A stretch of DNA of 64,000 bases from NCBI GenBank assembly GCA_002436415.1, contig DJMA01000028.1, positions 1 to 64,000 on the forward strand. Direction: 5' to 3'. Numbering within the stretch: the first letter of the stretch is position 1; each line of letters starts with the position of its first letter. Both the position numbers and the translations under genes were made by a program. The stretch is from Bdellovibrionaceae bacterium UBA6502 (GTDB lineage Bacteria > Bdellovibrionota > Bdellovibrionia > Bdellovibrionales > UBA840). Shown here one piece after another: positions 50,559 through 60,114 of this stretch. The notes below the pieces were generated by a model. That model saw only the letters and a program-made list of their open reading frames with translations, had not been told where the DNA came from and made no database searches.

Positions 50559-51263
50559 TTAGTTTGCTAACTGGTAACAGTAAGGACTAGAAATGTCCCA
50601 GAACCAAGAAAGCATTGGGTCTAAATCGATGGACTCCATGATGTTTAGCTCTTTGTCTACCAGCTCGTTCAAAGCAGATCCGCTGATCGACTGCCCTGGA
50701 CCGATGTTTACAAATTGCTTAGTGTTTTTCTCATCACGAAGTTTCATTAGTAGGTCGTTAAGAGCTTGCTTTTTACCTTCTTCAACCAAAACAAAGAAAC
50801 CTTCTTGGTCTTTTTGAAACAATTGGAAGTCTGGCATAGAAATGCCCTTACTCAACAAAGCCTGGTCTTCCATGCTCACAACCTTAGACTTGTCATCTTC
50901 TCTCATTGCAAGATTGATAACATACTCTCCAAGTCGCATCTTTCCAGAAAGAACTTGAACAGGATTTTCTTCTTTGTCGCTAGCTAATAAATGAGCGGCT
51001 TCACCATAGCGTTTTACATAACGCTCGTACAAACCTAGTTGAACAATACCAACAGCGATTTGGCGAATTCGTTTTCTACTCCAAAACACTTGGTCATCAC
51101 TAGTAATAAATTGAATTAAATCAGGAGCATCCTTAATGGCACGGTCTAAAAAAGTCTGTGCTTCTTTAAGTTTTGCGATTACTTCTGGAATGCGAACGAT
51201 GGAAGTTCTAAGTTCTAGGAAGTCTAATACACCTGTGTTTGCGAAAAGTACTGCTGATTTCAT
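50559..51263 (-). CDS. Hypothetical protein with weak acyltransferase (FabD-like) resemblance
   Basis: The opening LFANTGVLDFLELRTSI and the region GLYERYVKRYGEAAHLLA followed by FVNIGPGQSISGSAL recall parts of malonyl-CoA:ACP transacylase domains, but the catalytic GxSxG is missing. If related, it would be a non-catalytic relative. No signal peptide or membrane span is seen. It lies behind a sigma-54 promoter with GGGGGG as ribosome site and ends in a terminator, so it is a single-gene unit. I do not assign a function. Confidence 0.55.
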   Translation of the reverse strand: MKSAVLFANTGVLDFLELRTSIVRIPEVIAKLKEAQTFLDRAIKDAPDLIQFITSDDQVFWSRKRIRQIAVGIVQLGLYERYVKRYGEAAHLLASDKEENPVQVLSGKMRLGEYVINLAMREDDKSKVVSMEDQALLSKGISMPDFQLFQKDQEGFFVLVEEGKKQALNDLLMKLRDEKNTKQFVNIGPGQSISGSALNELVDKELNIMESIDLDPMLSWFWDISSPYCYQLAN

Positions 51264-51354
51264 ATATCCCCCCGATATATTTAATTAATATAATCTCCCC
51301 TTATAGGCTGGGCAATCTTCCCCAAGATGCTTTCGCCTTTCATGGACTTATATA

Positions 51355-51370
51355 GGCAATCATCGTGCCA
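51355..51370 (-). promoter_or_regulatory. Sigma-54 promoter of the 50559-51263 gene
   Basis: Leftward TGGCAC (51370-51365), five bases GATGA, TTGCC (51359-51355), with GG and GC ten bases apart and a T before TGGCACG, matching the full consensus. It leaves a leader of about 80 bases. Confidence 0.8.
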
Positions 51371-51598
51371 AGTTTTTTATTGATTTTTTTAGCTCAAACA
51401 CGCTTTAATTTCTTCTCAGATACATTTTATGTCTAGTACGCGTCATCGCTTTGGAACTAATTACAACGGATGATGAATTTTATTCAAGAATAGAGTTTTG
51501 CAAGATGGGTTGACCTTGGAGCTTTGTGATTTAATAATTCTCTAAGTGAAATTAGTTTTCTAAAAATAAAACTTATAAAACGCACAAAAGAGAAGCAA
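51371..51598. other. Intergenic region between the sigma-54 unit and the aldehyde dehydrogenase
   Basis: Should contain the activator site for the leftward sigma-54 promoter and the promoter of the rightward gene, but I see no clear palindrome or -35/-10 pair. Confidence 0.35.
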
Positions 51599-52972
51599 AT
51601 GATTCAAGAAATTCACCAGAAGCAAAGTCAATATCAACAAGAAATCTTCCCGATGACAACAAAAAGGCGCAAGCTCCTTTTAAAAACTTTGGCTTCGCAA
51701 ATCGAAAGACATAGAAAAAACATTCAATCCGCCCTGCGATTAGACCTTGGAAAATCCACCTATGAAGCGGACATTGCAGAAATTGATTATTGCCTGCAAG
51801 ACATTAAACATACATTAAAGTCCATAGATTCCTGGGCAAAACCGCAAAAGGTAAAAACACCTATTCTCGTACAACCTGGTACCAGCTACGTTCATGCGGA
51901 ACCTTTGGGTAAAGTTTTGGTAATCGCACCATGGAACTATCCATTTCAACTCTTAATTGCTCCACTAATCAGTGCTTTGGCAGCTGGAAACTCAGTTTGC
52001 TTAAAGCCCAGTGAAGTTTCTCATCACACAGCCATTGCCATTGAAAATATGATCAAAGAAGCATTCAAGCCAGAAGAAGTAGCTGTTGTACAAGGGGGCG
52101 TAGAAGAAACCACGGAATTACTCAATTTAAATTGGGACCACATCTTTTACACAGGAAATTCCCATGTGGCTAAAATCGTTATGACTGCGGCTGCCAAACA
52201 CCTAAGCCCAGTCACTCTTGAATTAGGCGGAAAAAGCCCTTGTTTTGTTTTCGACATTGACGCTTCTCTGACGAAAGCTGCTCGAAGAATTGTTTGGGGC
52301 AAATTTTTTAACACCGGCCAAACTTGTGTCGCTCCCGACTATATTCTTTGCCAAGAAAAAGACAAAGACAAGTTAGTGAGCCTGCTATGGGAGCAAATCA
52401 CCAATTTTTATGGCAATGAGATCAAAGAATCCCCGGACTATGGAAGAATCATTAACGCCAAACATTTTGACAGACTTAGCAAACTCATCAACAAAGATGA
52501 AATCCTAAAAGGCGGAAACACCGACAGGGATAGTCTTTTTATTGAACCTTGTATTTTAGAATGCACTGCCGACAGCCCAGCCATGCAGGAAGAAATTTTT
52601 GGCCCAATACTCCCAATCATTGTAGTGAAAGACAAACAACAAGCCATTGAGTTTGTTAAAAAAGGCGATAAACCCTTAGCCGCATACATTTTCACCGACT
52701 CAAACTCTACTGAAAAACTTTTTCGAAACAAAATTAGCAGCGGCGGGATGACTACAAATGACTGCTTGGTTCATTTAATGAACCAAGATTTACCTTTTGG
52801 AGGAGTGGGAGTTTCAGGCATGGGTAGTTACCATGGAAAATTTGGTTTTGATCGTTTAAGCCACCAAAAAGCTTATCTTAAAAGAAGCTTTTTTATGGAC
52901 ATTGACCTACGCTACCCTCCCTATGAGGGCAAATTAGCTAAACTTAAAAAAATAATGAGTCTAATCCCTTAA
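51599..52972 (+). CDS. Aldehyde dehydrogenase (ALDH3-like)
   Basis: It oxidises aldehydes to acids using NAD(P). The catalytic Cys243 (NTGQTCVAPDY) and the general base Glu208 (LELGGKSP) are in place, with the cofactor segment IAPWNYPFQLL and FYTGN. The 457-residue length and the QTCVAPDY context fit the ALDH3 (fatty or aromatic aldehyde) group. The C-terminus is hydrophilic, without the membrane anchor of some relatives. It stands alone, closed by a strong terminator. Confidence 0.93.
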   Translation: MIQEIHQKQSQYQQEIFPMTTKRRKLLLKTLASQIERHRKNIQSALRLDLGKSTYEADIAEIDYCLQDIKHTLKSIDSWAKPQKVKTPILVQPGTSYVHAEPLGKVLVIAPWNYPFQLLIAPLISALAAGNSVCLKPSEVSHHTAIAIENMIKEAFKPEEVAVVQGGVEETTELLNLNWDHIFYTGNSHVAKIVMTAAAKHLSPVTLELGGKSPCFVFDIDASLTKAARRIVWGKFFNTGQTCVAPDYILCQEKDKDKLVSLLWEQITNFYGNEIKESPDYGRIINAKHFDRLSKLINKDEILKGGNTDRDSLFIEPCILECTADSPAMQEEIFGPILPIIVVKDKQQAIEFVKKGDKPLAAYIFTDSNSTEKLFRNKISSGGMTTNDCLVHLMNQDLPFGGVGVSGMGSYHGKFGFDRLSHQKAYLKRSFFMDIDLRYPPYEGKLAKLKKIMSLIP

Positions 52973-52989
52973 CAAAACAAAGAACTACG

Positions 52990-53029
52990 AAGGCTTTATC
53001 AATTACTGATAAAGCCTTGCTCTTTTTTT
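52990..53029 (+). terminator. Strong Rho-independent terminator after the aldehyde dehydrogenase
   Basis: A perfect 12-bp stem AAGGCTTTATCA/TGATAAAGCCTT with a 5-base loop and a run of seven T. The remaining bases to 53287 hold only the leader of the secretion operon. Confidence 0.88.
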
Positions 53030-53287
53030 AAAAATATAATTTTCAAGACAAGCTTTACGAAAAATTGGCCATGTCCTTAAAGGTCTCTCTTTGAGCCAAG
53101 ACTCAACTATGGTTTTTCCTAAATGAAAAGAGAAGAAAAAATTGGCTAGAAAACACCTAGACCAAAGCTAGACCTTTCCAGGAATGCCCATTGCTCCTAG
53201 GCTTTAATTTGGTTAGACTAAGAGAGAGTTTGTTTAAGTTTATGCTGTGTTTTTAAACATTTACAGTGAACGCAAAAGGATTTGTGA

Positions 53288-54427
53288 TTGAAGAACTTAG
53301 AGTGGCTGAAAAAGCTCAGAGAAAAGTTATCAAAGAAAAAGGCCCAGGACGGGAGCACTGAATCAGCAGCAAATGATGCCGCCGACATTCCTAGTGCGCC
53401 TAAAAACATGGACAAAATTCCGTTTAAAATTAAAGCGGCTCAAGACGACAAGGCCTACGACATTAGCCCTCTTTCTCAAATTTTAACTAGCGACAAAAGC
53501 GTTGAAGTGAACAAAATTGCTAGAAGCCTTAAAAGACCTCCTTTAGAAGACTATTACATTTATATTTTAGGTCTATTTATTGGTTTTGCCGGAGCGGATA
53601 TAACAACAACGGCAATCCGCCCCTACCTTTCCTCTGAGCCAATAAAGTTAAATCAAAGAATTAACACTGGAGGATTTGCAGAACAAAAAGCCTCTAGTGA
53701 TTATGATGTTATTGTAGCAAGAAACCTTTTTGATGCTGAAGGAAGAATACCTGAAGCAGACAACAAAAAAGGCCAAAAGGAAGAGGAAGTGGATTTAGAT
53801 GGACCTGCAACTCCATCAAGATTACCAATCACTCTTCTCGGAACCATTGTTCATTATAATCCTGCAAAATCGGTTGCCTCTTTAGAGGTTAGAGCCGGTC
53901 AAACCAAAGCGCTACCCTACATTCCTAACGATAATATTGAAGGAATTGCTACTTTGATGAAGGTAGAACGAACTAAGGTCTTTTTTAAAAACCTAAGCAA
54001 CCAAAGACTTGAGTACATTGAAATGCAAATCGATGGAAACCTTACTTTTGGTAAAAAAGCCTCCTCAGAGACAGAGGAAGTTGCAACTGGAATCAAAAAA
54101 GATGGAAATAGCTTTGAGGTTTCAAAGTCAGAGCTAAAAAAGCAATTAGCAAATTTACCTGAACTATTGCAGCAAGCCCAAGCAAGGCCCTTTACCGATC
54201 CATACACCGGTGAAATGGCAGGCTTTCAAATTGTAAACATCAAAGCAGGTAGTATTTTTGAAAAGCTTCTAGAGAGAGGCGATGTAATTAAAGAAGTAAA
54301 TGGTCAAAAAGTAAATTCTGCAGCAAAAGCCATGCAGATGTACCGTACTTTAAAAGACAGCAACGATATAAAGCTTACTGTAGAACGAAACGGCAGAAAC
54401 GAAGTTTTAGATTTTACAGTAAAATAA
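53288..54427 (+). CDS. gspC: Type II secretion protein GspC
   Basis: GspC links the inner-membrane platform to the outer-membrane secretin. A cytosolic charged N-terminus is followed by one span (about residues 89-108), a periplasmic homology region (VIVARNLFDAEG, LPITLLGTIVHYNPAKSVASLE) and a C-terminal PDZ domain (GFQIVNIKAGSIFEKLLERGDVIKEVNG). The start is TTG 53288 with AAGGA. It opens the gspC-D-E unit. The N-terminal ~88 residues are longer than in classical GspC. Confidence 0.92.
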   Translation: MKNLEWLKKLREKLSKKKAQDGSTESAANDAADIPSAPKNMDKIPFKIKAAQDDKAYDISPLSQILTSDKSVEVNKIARSLKRPPLEDYYIYILGLFIGFAGADITTTAIRPYLSSEPIKLNQRINTGGFAEQKASSDYDVIVARNLFDAEGRIPEADNKKGQKEEEVDLDGPATPSRLPITLLGTIVHYNPAKSVASLEVRAGQTKALPYIPNDNIEGIATLMKVERTKVFFKNLSNQRLEYIEMQIDGNLTFGKKASSETEEVATGIKKDGNSFEVSKSELKKQLANLPELLQQAQARPFTDPYTGEMAGFQIVNIKAGSIFEKLLERGDVIKEVNGQKVNSAAKAMQMYRTLKDSNDIKLTVERNGRNEVLDFTVK

Positions 54428-54443
54428 ACGATAGGATGTCATC

Positions 54444-56939
54444 ATGGATTTAAAAAAGCTTTATCTAATGGGTCTCTTGGCAATTAGTATTGCCACTCCC
54501 CTACAAGCTCAGGAAGAAGAGGATTTCGATGCACCACCTCCAGGGGTTTTCGAACCTAGCGACAGCCAAAACCAAGAAGAAGAAACTCTTCGTGGTGGAA
54601 GATTTGATCGCTTTCAACCATCTAACAATGGGCGCTTTGGCAACAATAATGATGATAACAATGATGACAACTCTCGAAGCAATCGCTTTGAAAGTCGATC
54701 CAATGGCCCGGTAAATGAGAGATTAGGTGGCAGTAAAAGGTCTACTCCTAAAAATAGACCTGAGGCCACTAACTTTGCTTCTGCCGAACCTGAAGACATC
54801 AACAACGAAAATTTTCCTGAACTAATCGACAGTTTTGACTTTCCAAACGCAGACATTGCTGACGTTGTTAAAGCCATTTCAGAATTAACTGGCAAGAACT
54901 TTATCATTGATAGTTCTTTAAGAGGAAAGATCACAATCATTGCCCCTACTCAGATTACCGTAGCAGAGGCCTACAAAGCCTTTTTAAGTGCTTTAGCAAT
55001 GGCTGGCTACACAGTGGTTCCAAGTGGTAAGTTTTTAAAAATCAGATCCAGTCGACAAGCAAACAGAGACTCCATTGAAACTTACTCGGGAGCCTACTCG
55101 CCAGACACCGATCAAATGATCACTAGAATCATCCATCTAAAACACATTTCAGCAGAAGAGATTTACAGAAAACTAAACATTCTAACCTCTAAAGACGGTG
55201 AAGCAAAGGCTTACGCACCTACCAACTCTTTGATTGTTACAGATTATGGTTCTAGAATTCAGACGATCTATAAAATGTTAAAACAATTAGATGTTCCAGG
55301 ATTTGAAGAGCAACTTGTTGTTATCCCGATTCGCTACGCAAAAGCAAAAGACATTTCAGAGTTAATTGATCAAATCATCAATAAAGGCGAAGGAAGTTCT
55401 AAAAAAGGCGGAAGCTTCACTAGTGGAATTCGTCGATTCGGAAACAATGACAACGCTTCAAGCGGTGGCTCATCGGCCTTCTCAACAGTGATTCCCGATG
55501 AGAGAACCAATGCGGTAATCGTGGTTGGTAACCGTGCTGGTATCGAAAAAATTAGAAATCTTGTAAAAAAATTAGATTTCCAACTTAATCCTGAAGATGC
55601 TGGCGGTGTTTATGTTTATTATATGAAATATAGTGAAGCAAAAACGGTAGCAGACATCCTAAACGGAATTGCCAAAGATGCCGCAAAGGATGATAAATCA
55701 TCAAGCTCTGCCAACAATTCTCGAACAAGTCGTTTTAGCAGAGCTTCTAGCTTAAACAACAACGACAAAAGCGGCGAAAGCGCTATGTTTGGTAGTGATG
55801 TAAAAATCTCTGCCGATGAAAGCATTAATGCACTTATAGTGACAGCCAACAAACAAGATTACGAAGTGGTTAAAAGCCTACTTTCTAAGATCGATATTCC
55901 AAGAAACCAAGTTAACGTAGAAACCGTTATCATGGAAATCTCATCCACCAAAAACAACTCTAGAGGCGTAAGTATTTTAAACTTCCAAAAAGCGGATGGA
56001 AGCAGCGAAGCCGTGGGTAGATCAGGTTTTGTCGGAGAAAACATTTCTTACCTAACAGATTTTACCGCAAAAGGTGGTATTTTTGGATTCGCTAGCGGTG
56101 AAGATGTTACAGTAAATATCGGTGGCTCTGAGCAGACCGTAAAAAGCGTGATGGGATTAGTTACTCTTCTAAAAGGTGTAACCGATGTAAACATCCTTTC
56201 CACACCAAACATCACAGCCATGGATAACGTAGAAGCAGAAATTGAAGTGGGTGAGAACGTTCCCGTTTCGTCCTCCACTACTCAAAACGGTACTTCTTCT
56301 ACCACAAGTGTTACCAGAGAACCGATTACCATTAAATTAAAAATTAAGCCTAGAATTAGCCCAGGCTCCAACTCCGTTCAACTTGAGATCCAGCAAACCA
56401 TTAAACAGTTAAGCAATCGTCAAGTGGTTGCGACCAACCTGGCCTCTAACGCTATCTCCACTACCGAAAGAGCTGTTGATACGCAGATCACTGTAAATGA
56501 CGGAGACACTGCGGTACTTGGTGGTTTGATCAGAGAAACGGAAGATATTTCTGTGAACAAAGTTCCCCTTCTTGGTGACATTCCAGTTTTAGGCTGGTTG
56601 TTTAAGTCAAAAACGGTAAACCGAGAAAAAGCAAACTTAGTCATGTTCTTAACCCCAAAAATCATTCGCACTAACTTTGACAACCAAAAATTAGTGGATT
56701 CAAAGCTAAATGACCGAATCGATTTTATAAAAAGAAATATGGGCGGAAAAGATCCAATGGGTGCAAGAGCTGCTAAATTAAACAAAAACAACCAAGGAAA
56801 CTTCCTAGAAGTTCAGCCGGCAAATGATGAGGTTATCCAAGACATCGAGCCGGATTTAGATAGTGCTGATGAAATAGAACTTTTGGAAAATTCAGACGAT
56901 GAACTTCTTGATGAAGAATTCGATTCGATTGTAGAATAG
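54444..56939 (+). CDS. gspD: Type II secretion outer-membrane secretin GspD
   Basis: GspD forms the outer-membrane channel. A signal peptide (LYLMGLLAISIATPLQA) is followed by a ~100-residue low-complexity linker rich in Asn, Asp, Arg and Gly, then N0-N3 domains (SFDFPNADIADVVKAISELTGKNF; ERTNAVIVVG) with Ser/Asn-rich inserts, and the secretin barrel (VPLLGDIPVLGWLFKSK). The acidic tail (DSADEIELLENSDDELLDEEF) goes beyond the usual end. It starts 16 bases after gspC. The N-terminal linker is unusual and may reach through the periplasm. Confidence 0.95.
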   Translation: MDLKKLYLMGLLAISIATPLQAQEEEDFDAPPPGVFEPSDSQNQEEETLRGGRFDRFQPSNNGRFGNNNDDNNDDNSRSNRFESRSNGPVNERLGGSKRSTPKNRPEATNFASAEPEDINNENFPELIDSFDFPNADIADVVKAISELTGKNFIIDSSLRGKITIIAPTQITVAEAYKAFLSALAMAGYTVVPSGKFLKIRSSRQANRDSIETYSGAYSPDTDQMITRIIHLKHISAEEIYRKLNILTSKDGEAKAYAPTNSLIVTDYGSRIQTIYKMLKQLDVPGFEEQLVVIPIRYAKAKDISELIDQIINKGEGSSKKGGSFTSGIRRFGNNDNASSGGSSAFSTVIPDERTNAVIVVGNRAGIEKIRNLVKKLDFQLNPEDAGGVYVYYMKYSEAKTVADILNGIAKDAAKDDKSSSSANNSRTSRFSRASSLNNNDKSGESAMFGSDVKISADESINALIVTANKQDYEVVKSLLSKIDIPRNQVNVETVIMEISSTKNNSRGVSILNFQKADGSSEAVGRSGFVGENISYLTDFTAKGGIFGFASGEDVTVNIGGSEQTVKSVMGLVTLLKGVTDVNILSTPNITAMDNVEAEIEVGENVPVSSSTTQNGTSSTTSVTREPITIKLKIKPRISPGSNSVQLEIQQTIKQLSNRQVVATNLASNAISTTERAVDTQITVNDGDTAVLGGLIRETEDISVNKVPLLGDIPVLGWLFKSKTVNREKANLVMFLTPKIIRTNFDNQKLVDSKLNDRIDFIKRNMGGKDPMGARAAKLNKNNQGNFLEVQPANDEVIQDIEPDLDSADEIELLENSDDELLDEEFDSIVE

Positions 56940-56945
56940 GTTAGA

Positions 56946-58634
56946 ATGGTTGATAGTCAGTTACAAACTCTACTCTTAAAAAACACCAGCCTCAGTGAAT
57001 CCCAACTGCAGGCTGTGCTTAATACTTCTTTTGGTGGCGATTCAAGCCTTGGTGATCATCTAGAAAATATGGAAGAGCCAAACATTGATGACATACTCAA
57101 TTTGATCTGCCAAGAGTTGGGGGTTGAGCATTTAAAAGACATTCCCATCAACGATATCTCTGTAGACCTTGTAAGAAACATTCCGATTAACTATGCGAAA
57201 AACCATGAGATCCTCCCTTTCAAAGAAGAGCCAGATTTCGTTAGTGTTTTAGTATCTAATCCAATCGACTTAAAACCTTTAGATGACTTAAGAAGCTTGT
57301 ACAACAAGCCAACAAAGGCTTTGGTCTCTACTTCTAATCGAATTTTAGAAGCCATCAATAAGGTTTATGAAAAATCCACCGCCGCTTTAGAAGGTCTCGA
57401 CGACATTGAAGAAGAAGAAGGTGAATTTGAAGAGCAAATCGAAGACCTTTTAGATGCCGGCGATGATGATGCTCCTGTAATTAAACTAGTTCGTACCCTC
57501 CTTTTTAGAGCCGTGAAAGAGAAAGCTTCTGATATCCATATTGAGCCTTACGAAAGAGATATGGTGGTTCGCTTTCGAATTGATGGTTCTTTGTACGACA
57601 TCTTTAAGCCACCTAAAAAACTACAAAATGCCATTACCTCGCGTATTAAAGTTTTAGCAAATTTAAACATTGCCGAAAAAAGACTACCACAAGATGGTCG
57701 TATCCCTCTAAAAATGGCGGGTAAAGACATTGATGTTCGTCTAAACACAGTTCCCACCGCCCATGGCGAGAGACTGGTAATGCGTCTACAAGATAGATCT
57801 AATGTGATTTTAAACTTAAATCAGCTAGGCTTTCCTGCTGATACCTTAGAAAGAATTTATGAATGTCTAGAGAAGTCTTATGGCATTATTTTAGTTACAG
57901 GACCTACCGGTTCAGGTAAGTCCACCACTTTATATTCTTGCTTAAACCGAATCAACGCTCCTGATAGAAATATCATTACCGTAGAAGACCCAGTGGAGCA
58001 ACGAATTCACGGAATCGGACAGATTCAAGTGGCGAGTAAAATTGGACTCACCTTTGCCTCGGGACTAAGGGCAATTTTACGTCAAGATCCCGACATTATT
58101 ATGGTGGGTGAGATTCGTGACCTTGAAACCGCTGAGATTGCAATTAACGCATCTTTGACTGGTCACTTGGTACTGTCTACCATTCATACCAACGACTCCT
58201 CCGGTGTGGTACCGAGGCTTATGGATATGGGTTGCGAACCTTTCTTAATCTCTTCTTCACTTGTAGCGGTTGTAGCACAAAGACTTGTTCGCGTACTATG
58301 TCCACATTGTAAGGTCCCTTATTCTCCTACAGATGTGGAATTGGCTACCTTAGAGCTTAGTCGACAAGAAACCGATGCAGCAAATGTTCACAAACCCATT
58401 GGCTGTAATCAGTGTAATCACAAGGGTTACATTGGTCGAACCATTATCTCTGAAGTTTTAACGGTTACTGATAAAGTGCGCTCACTAATCCTCCAAAGAC
58501 TTGATGGTGGTACGATTAAAAAGCAAGCCATTGCCGATGGGATGAGAGTTATGCGTGATGATGGTATTAATAAAATCCTAAAAGGAATTACCTCCATCGA
58601 AGAAGTGTTGAGCTCCACTCAACTTGATGAATAA
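56946..58634 (+). CDS. gspE: Type II secretion ATPase GspE
   Basis: GspE powers pseudopilus assembly at the inner membrane. It has N-terminal docking domains, the ATPase with Walker A GPTGSGKST (319-327), Asp-box ITVEDPVE, Walker B ILRQDPDIIMVGEIRD, and a zinc site of two CxxC pairs (CPHC; CNQC). An acidic insert (DDIEEEEGEFEEQIEDLLDAGDDD) separates the domains. It follows gspD by six bases. gspF is not next; about 1.9 kb with two other genes intervenes. Confidence 0.96.
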   Translation: MVDSQLQTLLLKNTSLSESQLQAVLNTSFGGDSSLGDHLENMEEPNIDDILNLICQELGVEHLKDIPINDISVDLVRNIPINYAKNHEILPFKEEPDFVSVLVSNPIDLKPLDDLRSLYNKPTKALVSTSNRILEAINKVYEKSTAALEGLDDIEEEEGEFEEQIEDLLDAGDDDAPVIKLVRTLLFRAVKEKASDIHIEPYERDMVVRFRIDGSLYDIFKPPKKLQNAITSRIKVLANLNIAEKRLPQDGRIPLKMAGKDIDVRLNTVPTAHGERLVMRLQDRSNVILNLNQLGFPADTLERIYECLEKSYGIILVTGPTGSGKSTTLYSCLNRINAPDRNIITVEDPVEQRIHGIGQIQVASKIGLTFASGLRAILRQDPDIIMVGEIRDLETAEIAINASLTGHLVLSTIHTNDSSGVVPRLMDMGCEPFLISSSLVAVVAQRLVRVLCPHCKVPYSPTDVELATLELSRQETDAANVHKPIGCNQCNHKGYIGRTIISEVLTVTDKVRSLILQRLDGGTIKKQAIADGMRVMRDDGINKILKGITSIEEVLSSTQLDE

Positions 58635-58641
58635 CAAAGTC

Positions 58642-58676
58642 ATTAGGAGTAAAGACATTCAGTCCTTACTCCTAAT
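58642..58676 (+). terminator. Hairpin after gspE
   Basis: ATTAGGAGTAA/TTACTCCTAAT forms an 11-bp stem with an inner GAC/GTC pair. Only TTT follows, so it may attenuate rather than end transcription. The bases to 58964 hold no other feature. Confidence 0.5.
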
Positions 58677-58964
58677 TTCCTCAAATAAATTAATCAAACT
58701 CTTAAGTCGTACGAGCGAATAAATAAAACACGCTCCTCTTGCCAATTCAAAGCCGCAAAATTCTTCGACATCTTTTTCTAATAGCCATACTAAATTTAAA
58801 TAAGTTCGTAGACTTAAAGACATCTGCTTTCCAGAGACTAAGTGTTAATGTTTTTTACACTTCCTATTCTTTTTATAATTAGCTAGCTCCTTCTATTGAA
58901 AAAAAGAAAAAACTTAAGAATTATGTTATTTTAGAACTCTAAGAACATTCTTTAGGAGAAATAA

Positions 58965-59549
58965 ATGACGTCTCGAAACCTGCTTACAAAAAAAGTCCTG
59001 ATCACTAGTTTGAGTATTTTTAGTTTTGCCACAGTAGCAAATGCATTGGAACTTGATACCAAGCTACGAACAAATCATCAATCTAGGTTTAGCCAAGAGA
59101 CAAATGATATCAACTCAGGAAGTAGTTCTTTAGACTTTGTTCGCATTAGCTCTACTGATAAAGAAATTGAGATATGTATGACGGCAAGCCCCCTTCAAAG
59201 CAAACGAAGTATAATTAAAATTAAAAAACTAAAAAACCCAAACATCGACATTAAAAAAATTAGCGAATTAGCCTCTGTAAGCGGTGATGTTCTAACAAAG
59301 ATGGAGTCTGACTTAACTTGGAGAGCAACAAAAATAAGTTTAGGAGAATTAATCCACGAAAGTGTTTCCGCTCAAAGACAAAACGAAGAATGTTCCGTTT
59401 ATGGTATTTTTGAAAATAAAAACACTACGGATCTTGATGAAAACGCAGAAGTAATCAAAGTATTCAACAATTGCGATGAATATGATCCTAATAAAGTTTC
59501 AGAGTCAGCCTACAAATACCCTGCTTACGTGGATGCGGTCTGTGATTAA
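58965..59549 (+). CDS. Secreted protein, divergent paralogue of 59608-60114
   Basis: A signal peptide (VLITSLSIFSFATVANA) is followed by about 170 residues. The C-terminal third shares a pattern with the convergent neighbour: CSVYGI, DLDENAEVIKVFNNC, SESAYKYPAYVDAVCD, with Cys at the same places. It contains several disulfide-capable Cys, as expected for a secreted protein. No family is recognised. Its place between gspE and gspF invites the idea that it is a substrate or accessory of the secretion system, but nothing proves it. AGGAG precedes the ATG. Confidence 0.68.
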   Translation: MTSRNLLTKKVLITSLSIFSFATVANALELDTKLRTNHQSRFSQETNDINSGSSSLDFVRISSTDKEIEICMTASPLQSKRSIIKIKKLKNPNIDIKKISELASVSGDVLTKMESDLTWRATKISLGELIHESVSAQRQNEECSVYGIFENKNTTDLDENAEVIKVFNNCDEYDPNKVSESAYKYPAYVDAVCD

Positions 59550-59571
59550 CAATAAAAAATAGAGATGAGTT

Positions 59572-59605
59572 AGCCCAAAAGTGCATTTACTTTTGGGCTT
59601 TTTTT
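59572..59605 (+). terminator. Rho-independent terminator between the two paralogous genes
   Basis: Stem AGCCCAAAAGT/ACTTTTGGGCT, 6-base loop, then seven T on the plus strand. Confidence 0.85.
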
Positions 59606-59607
59606 AT

Positions 59608-60114
59608 TTAGAAATCACAGAGATCCGTAACAATATGGCTATAACTAAGTGCCATGTTGATTTCTTCAGAACTAGCTCCAGGCATGGTGTCTTGAACGCA
59701 TGAGTTGGTATAAACCTTAACTTTTTTATCCTCTAAATTAGCAGAATCTTCTGTAATAACGCCCATCAAACTACAATCAGCCTGAATTAAATCTTTAGCA
59801 ATAGACTCTTCAATGTCTAGATTTAACAAAACCTTCTCGTATTTTAAAATATCATCACCATCCAAAGTAGGCATTAAGCTGTCTTTGCTATTAGAAGATA
59901 CGCTAATGTTACTCGCCTTATAGAGACGCTTTTTATTTAAGACTTTTGTGGCTGGAAAAAACGAGTTTGTATATGAGTAACAAACATTTGTTTGCCCAGG
60001 AATACTATTATTAACGACAAAAAAACCTTTAAGCTCCCCCATCACAGAAGCCTGTAGATTCATGGAAAAACTTAGCATAAGCATTGATAATAAAAATGAA
60101 GTTTTCAAAAACAT
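59608..60114 (-). CDS. Secreted protein, divergent paralogue of 58965-59549
   Basis: A signal peptide (FLLSMLMLSFSMNLQA) precedes a domain whose end aligns with the convergent neighbour: CSLMGV, NLEDKKVKVYTNSC, SSEEINMALSYSHIVTDLCDF. The positions of Cys and of the Tyr and final CD match. The N-terminal halves share little. No family is recognised. Inverted placement with its paralogue suggests an old duplication with inversion, or insertion of both into the gsp locus. Confidence 0.68.
   Translation of the reverse strand: MFLKTSFLLSMLMLSFSMNLQASVMGELKGFFVVNNSIPGQTNVCYSYTNSFFPATKVLNKKRLYKASNISVSSNSKDSLMPTLDGDDILKYEKVLLNLDIEESIAKDLIQADCSLMGVITEDSANLEDKKVKVYTNSCVQDTMPGASSEEINMALSYSHIVTDLCDF

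Noticed and set aside
53170..53200. GG-N10-GC spacing upstream of gspC as a sigma-54 promoter
   Set aside because: The -24 box reads AGGAAT instead of TGGCAC, so only the dinucleotide spacing fits.
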